A stretch of DNA of 64,000 nucleotides from Eukaryota sp. TZLM1-RC (Eukaryota; Metamonada: BaSk clade): the NCBI GenBank assembly GCA_040285825.1, contig JAUPSS010000011.1, forward strand, positions 248,001-312,000, given 5' to 3'. The notes beneath the pieces are model-generated. The model did not search any database, was not told the origin of the DNA, and was given only the letters and a program-made list of their open reading frames with translations. This document shows, piece by piece, positions 60,598 through 64,000 of this stretch. The position numbers and the translations under genes are program-made. Every line of letters starts with the position of its first letter. Within the stretch, counting starts at the first letter, position 1.

Positions 60598-61956
60598 ATG
60601 AAGTCTTTATCTCGAGAAATCATCACACTTCAGGTTGGTCAATGTGGGAACCAAATAGGTTGGCGTTTCTGGGATGCGCTTTTAAAGGAGCATGATAACC
60701 ACTCTTTTTCTGGTCTTTCAGATGCATCCTCTACCTTCTTTGCTACCCAAGATTCAGGGAATGGTGAGAGATCACTCAAGGCAAGAGCCGTTCTAGTGGA
60801 TACCGAAGAACGTGTTTTGGCTGAGACTCAAAAAAGAGCTCTTCTGCGTACATCTTCCATAAAAACATCTTTTTCTACTGATAGTATTTTCGAAGAGAAC
60901 CAGGTAGTTGAGGCACAATCTGGAAGTGGTAACAATTGGGCTGATGGCTATTTTGAATATGGACCATCCAAAGGTGAGGAAACTCTTGAGGCGCTACGTC
61001 TACAGGCTGAACAGTGTTCATCACTTCAAGGAGTTTTGATGTTCCATTCAGTTGGAGGTGGAACTGGTTCGGGGCTTGGTTCCTGGATCTTTGATCATCT
61101 CTCTGATGAGTTTGGGCCTATTTCAAAGTTTGCCGCTTCAGTCTTTCCGGGAAATAGTGATGATGTCATTACATCTCCCTACAACTCATTGTTGACACTT
61201 TCTTCTGTCGCAGATAGTGCTGATGCTGTATTAGTTTTTGACAATCAAGCACTCACACAACTTGCGCAACGTAACAAAACTGAAGCGAAATCGCGTTCGA
61301 ATACCAACCCATTTGATATCATGAACAATTTTGTTGCTAATGCTGTTTGTGATTTTACATCTACCATGAGGTTTCCTGGATCTCTTAATGTAGATATTGG
61401 TGAAATCGCAACCAACTTGGTACCATTCCCCAAGCTTTCATTCTTAACACCTACTTCAGTTTCATTATCAAATAACACAAAGGGAATTACACGTGTTCCT
61501 GATCTATTGAGGGCTACGTATTCATCTGAATATCAACTATGTAGTAGTACTATATCTAATAGAACACTTCTTGCAAGTGCTCTGTTGGGACGAGGGAAGA
61601 ATCTTTCTATTAATGATTTGTCTTTTGCTGCTGACCAAATCACTTCTAGGTTCCCTCTTGCATTTTGGGCTGAAGATCTTGTCAAAGTGGGTCTTTGTGA
61701 CATTCCACCCACACGGTCTCCGTGTTCTGCATTGGGTTTGTTCAACTCCTGTGGAGTCACTGATTTGATTGATCACACAATTTCGAAGTTCTCCACCCTT
61801 TTCAAACGAAGAGCCTTCCTTGCCCATTATGAGAAGTGGATGACAAGGCAAGAAATCGGTGACAGAAAGTCTTCATTGGTGGACATTAGAGACTCTTACA
61901 CAAAAATTGAAGATACTCTCCCACCGACCAATTACAGAATTGTTCCACTAAAATAG
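60598..61956 (+). CDS. TUBE1: Epsilon-tubulin
   Basis: 452 residues, single exon from ATG. N-terminal ITLQVGQCGNQIGWRFWDALLKEH, LKARAVLVDTEERVL, SGSGNNWADGYFEYG, the GTP-binding GGGTGSGLGSW loop, FPGNSDDVITSPYNSLLTLS, PFDIMNNFVANAVCDFTSTM, RFPGSLNVDIGEIATNLVPF and the HYEKWM-type helix follow epsilon- rather than alpha/beta/gamma/delta-tubulin (AVLVDxEEGVV, SGSGNNWAxG, DDVITSPYNS, GSLNxDLxEIxxNLVPFP). Epsilon-tubulin is needed for triplet microtubules and centriole/basal-body maturation and is retained only in lineages with such basal bodies. Confidence 0.95.
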   Translation: MKSLSREIITLQVGQCGNQIGWRFWDALLKEHDNHSFSGLSDASSTFFATQDSGNGERSLKARAVLVDTEERVLAETQKRALLRTSSIKTSFSTDSIFEENQVVEAQSGSGNNWADGYFEYGPSKGEETLEALRLQAEQCSSLQGVLMFHSVGGGTGSGLGSWIFDHLSDEFGPISKFAASVFPGNSDDVITSPYNSLLTLSSVADSADAVLVFDNQALTQLAQRNKTEAKSRSNTNPFDIMNNFVANAVCDFTSTMRFPGSLNVDIGEIATNLVPFPKLSFLTPTSVSLSNNTKGITRVPDLLRATYSSEYQLCSSTISNRTLLASALLGRGKNLSINDLSFAADQITSRFPLAFWAEDLVKVGLCDIPPTRSPCSALGLFNSCGVTDLIDHTISKFSTLFKRRAFLAHYEKWMTRQEIGDRKSSLVDIRDSYTKIEDTLPPTNYRIVPLK

Positions 61957-61973
61957 AATATGAATCAAATAAT

Positions 61974-62636
61974 TTATGCAGAATTAAACAATACTAATAA
62001 TTCAAATGTTGATAATTCCAACAATCGAATTTTCCATCTATAGAAATAAGTTCTTTTTATTCTATTGGCATTTTTAATGTTTTCAAAAAATGCAAGTTTC
62101 CACCAGATGAAATTTCTTGATAAAAATCTTCTATTCATTTTGGAAGATTTAAAAGAAATTTTCCAATTAGTAAAGTGATTAGATAATTCCTTGGTATATA
62201 ATTCAAATCGAAATTCAGTTTGAATACAATGAAGGACCCTTTTAAATAAAACAACAGTCTTCCATTTGTCAAATAGTCTTCTTATTTCTTCCTGTTCAAT
62301 TAAGCATATGATAGTAGAAAATCGCCACTGTTTCAATGCATTATACGCTATATCAGCCATTACTTGGGGGACGAATCGTTTCTCAAGTGTTTTCACACCC
62401 CTAACAAATCTCCACTTCATGAAGAAGTCACGAAGTAAACAACATGAGAGGTGAGAGGTAGAAGACAATGACTTGTTGGACTGTTGAGTAGTTCTTGTGT
62501 GGTATTTCCATGAACGAAAGTAGCAACGTAAACGAAAACTAGAATACCATTGGTGAAAGTGAGTCCTAAGGATGTTAATGTATCGTTGTTCTATGAATAG
62601 TATAGCAGACAACACGTGAATAGTCGATCGATCCAT
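61974..62636 (-). CDS. Sfi1-repeat-like centrin-binding protein
   Basis: 220 residues. At least six repeats centred on Trp with spacing of about 20-35: FHQWYSSFRLRCYFRSWKYH, FFMKWRFVRGVKTLEKRF, ALKQWRFSTII, LFDKWKTVVLFKRVL, HFTNWKISFKSSKMNRRFL, YFYRWKIRLLEL. This is the Sfi1 pattern, in which each repeat forms helix that binds one centrin along a centriole-linked filament. The protein is far shorter than yeast Sfi1. It is convergent with epsilon-tubulin, the two stops 18 bp apart, and both products are expected at basal bodies, which supports the call. Confidence 0.75.
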   Translation of the reverse strand: MDRSTIHVLSAILFIEQRYINILRTHFHQWYSSFRLRCYFRSWKYHTRTTQQSNKSLSSTSHLSCCLLRDFFMKWRFVRGVKTLEKRFVPQVMADIAYNALKQWRFSTIICLIEQEEIRRLFDKWKTVVLFKRVLHCIQTEFRFELYTKELSNHFTNWKISFKSSKMNRRFLSRNFIWWKLAFFENIKNANRIKRTYFYRWKIRLLELSTFELLVLFNSA

Positions 62637-63015
62637 TCATTGACACCAATGTATAAGTCCACGTTAGTCAGGGTATTTTAATGCTGTGTTATCTTGACAG
62701 CTGAATTGAATTCATGAATTGACTTACCATACTGTGAATTTCACTTATCATGCATTCCCCTGTGAAATTCACTCCTGTTTTCAACTTTCTCAATGTCTAC
62801 TCACAGGCTGTAAGAGACATGTAGCGTCATTTGACAAAGACAATCATGATCTTCATCAATGGGCTACCTCACTTAAATACACCTACTGCTTTCACAGAAC
62901 AAAGCCTCGCGACTTGATGTATCTAAGTGGATCTACCAAATGCTACTAAGGTATTTGTAGATCGGTCCCAAAAGTTTTTTCAAAGTTTTTGTTTCTGTAT
63001 GCTCACGTTCCCCAT
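62637..63015. other. Spacer between Sfi1-like gene and Fanzor
   Basis: Holds the Sfi1-like promoter and the 3' flank of the Fanzor gene, where TnpB-type elements usually encode their guide RNA. A plus-strand frame (62719-62949) overlaps it but has no family signal. Confidence 0.35.
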
Positions 63016-64000
63016 TCATCTTCTCAACAGAGCATCTGGGCAAATGTATCTTTCCGGCCACAATTCCGCTTTCTTCTTAATTTGAATATTTTTTGCAGCG
63101 GAAATATCTCTGTCATATACTATTTGACACTCAGTACAAATACGCATCTGCCATGAGCCTGCTTGAATATTCTCGGCCATGCAACAACTTGACATTTTGC
63201 TTGTATTAAATTCACTGGTTGACAAGTGCTTCACGTCCTTTTGATAACACAACCATTTTCTAAAAGCCCTTGCTGATCCATATCGATTGACTTTTCGGCA
63301 ATGAGAAGGGAAATTAGCAGAACCCACAGCAAGATAGAGTTTTTCAGGATGTCCAGCTAGCCTTTGAAATTTGTTGAGACTCTCTCTGAACCGTCTCTCT
63401 TTTCGTCTGCGGTTATCAAATTTAATTATTTTCCATTTCTGGCGATTACTTTCCAAATACACTTTCCTCCTGACCAAATTCCAATGGTTCAAATATTGGT
63501 TGAAATTTTGAACGGAATATTGGTTGGGAGAGTGTTTACTGGGTGAAGGTTTTGTCATGTATCTTCTGCCAGTTGGACAAGGAATAACTCCACATTGATT
63601 ATCATTTAAGAAGTAACCACATAATCTTGATTGGCCAAGATCAACGCCGATAAGGGACCTTTCAGGTAAAATTTCGACTGGATGTCTACGTCTTCGACGG
63701 GGCATTTTTTTAGTACCCTTCAACTGTGTTTCTCTGGTTTTGTTGGCATTAGGGTCACTTTTCATTTCATTTTTTGATCTTCTTTTCTTTTTCGGTGGTT
63801 CATCCAGCTCATCTGTGTTTTCTGAGTCATTATTTTTACCTTCAAAGGTCAAAAGCAGTTCATTACCATTAGTTTTCAATAAAATTTTGTTAAATCTATT
63901 TTTCAAACTTTTTCTGTTGATATTGAATTTTTGGTAAGGACATTGTTTGAATATTCGTTTCAGACATGTATTTTTGATAAACTTTGTTTTGGAAGATGAT
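63016..64000 (-). CDS. Fanzor/TnpB-family RNA-guided endonuclease, 5' part outside window
   Basis: Open from the right edge (reading frame through 63999) to the stop at 63016: 327 residues without a break, lacking the N-terminus. In order: CLKRIFKQCPYQKF, wedge-like LLKTNGNELLLTFEG, a disordered basic/acidic insert (EPPKKKRRSKNE, MPRRRRRHPVEI; NLS-like), RuvC-I SLIGVDLGQSRLCGYFL, YSVQNFNQYLNHW, the basic helix RRKERRFRESLNKFQRLAG, LYLAVGSANF, RuvC-II STSEFNTSKMSSCC and the zinc-finger RICTEC leading into RuvC-III VYDRDISAAKNI. The Asp-Glu-Asp triad and four zinc ligands are all present. Fanzors are eukaryotic TnpB homologues that cleave DNA with an omega-RNA guide. NLS-like runs fit a nuclear protein. 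This could be an active gene. Confidence 0.85.
   Translation of the reverse strand, partial: SSSKTKFIKNTCLKRIFKQCPYQKFNINRKSLKNRFNKILLKTNGNELLLTFEGKNNDSENTDELDEPPKKKRRSKNEMKSDPNANKTRETQLKGTKKMPRRRRRHPVEILPERSLIGVDLGQSRLCGYFLNDNQCGVIPCPTGRRYMTKPSPSKHSPNQYSVQNFNQYLNHWNLVRRKVYLESNRQKWKIIKFDNRRRKERRFRESLNKFQRLAGHPEKLYLAVGSANFPSHCRKVNRYGSARAFRKWLCYQKDVKHLSTSEFNTSKMSSCCMAENIQAGSWQMRICTECQIVYDRDISAAKNIQIKKKAELWPERYICPDALLRR

Noticed and set aside
1-64000. tRNA, rRNA and CRISPR arrays
   Set aside because: I read both strands for the TWC-loop signature GGTTCRANTCC with a matching acceptor, for rRNA blocks and for evenly spaced short repeats, and found none that I could support by eye.

Overview
This is an AT-rich window from a flagellated single-celled eukaryote. 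Genes are single-exon or carry very short spliceosomal introns. Most resolved introns are 27-33 nt, GT...AG, with a YTNAY-like branch site (CTCAY, CTAAC, CTTAC) a few bases before the 3' AG. The standard genetic code fits every gene recognised. Centriole and flagellum genes (epsilon-tubulin, an Sfi1-like centrin-binding protein, DRC4/GAS8, kinesin-13) point to a flagellate. The lineage cannot be fixed from this window; an excavate or metamonad-like protist is only a guess.

Housekeeping layout: coiled-coil protein (1.7-2.5 kb); serine-carboxypeptidase-like protein with lost catalytic residues (2.6-3.6); secreted C45-type acyltransferase (5.9-7.0); NBP35-type Fe-S scaffold with a duplicated cysteine motif (7.8-8.8); MCM3 (10.9-13.3); kinesin-13 (14.3-15.9); asteroid/XPG-like PIN protein (19.3-21.3); secreted Cys-rich protein (22.9-23.9); Acl4-like TPR chaperone (24.6-25.5); LRR protein (25.6-28.0); DUF3669-like protein (30.3-31.6); helical/coiled-coil protein (33.1-34.8); unknown protein (36.2-37.6); PHF5A/Rds3 (38.1-38.4); thioredoxin-like protein with helical repeats (41.2-43.2); V-ATPase subunit C (44.8-45.9); Ras-like GTPase with four introns and a 9-nt exon (51.8-52.4); AAAP amino-acid transporter with a frameshift (54.7-56.0); DRC4/GAS8 (56.2-57.4); and the convergent pair epsilon-tubulin / Sfi1-like (60.6-62.6).

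The rest is largely mobile-element debris. At least four subfamilies (called A-D here) of a non-LTR retrotransposon encode a reverse transcriptase, a CCHC zinc knuckle and a restriction-endonuclease-like (REL) domain. Almost all copies are 5'-truncated. One A copy sits inside another with an 11-bp target duplication. Another A copy is split by a hAT-like MITE with a perfect 8-bp target duplication.

The most striking finds are RNA-guided-nuclease relatives of the TnpB/Fanzor type. A reading frame with an intact D-E-D triad runs off the right edge (63.0-64.0). A decayed nearly full-length copy lies at 57.6-59.3, and C-terminal fragments lie at 60.1-60.4 and 16.1-16.3. A further RuvC-II/zinc-finger/RuvC-III remnant (51.0-51.25) lies just behind a PolB-like 3'-5' exonuclease ORF. 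That ORF is preceded by an exact 2A ribosome-skipping motif and a hydrophobic Cys-rich tandem repeat. This 49.6-51.25 kb composite looks like the remains of an element not obviously matching a standard transposon class.
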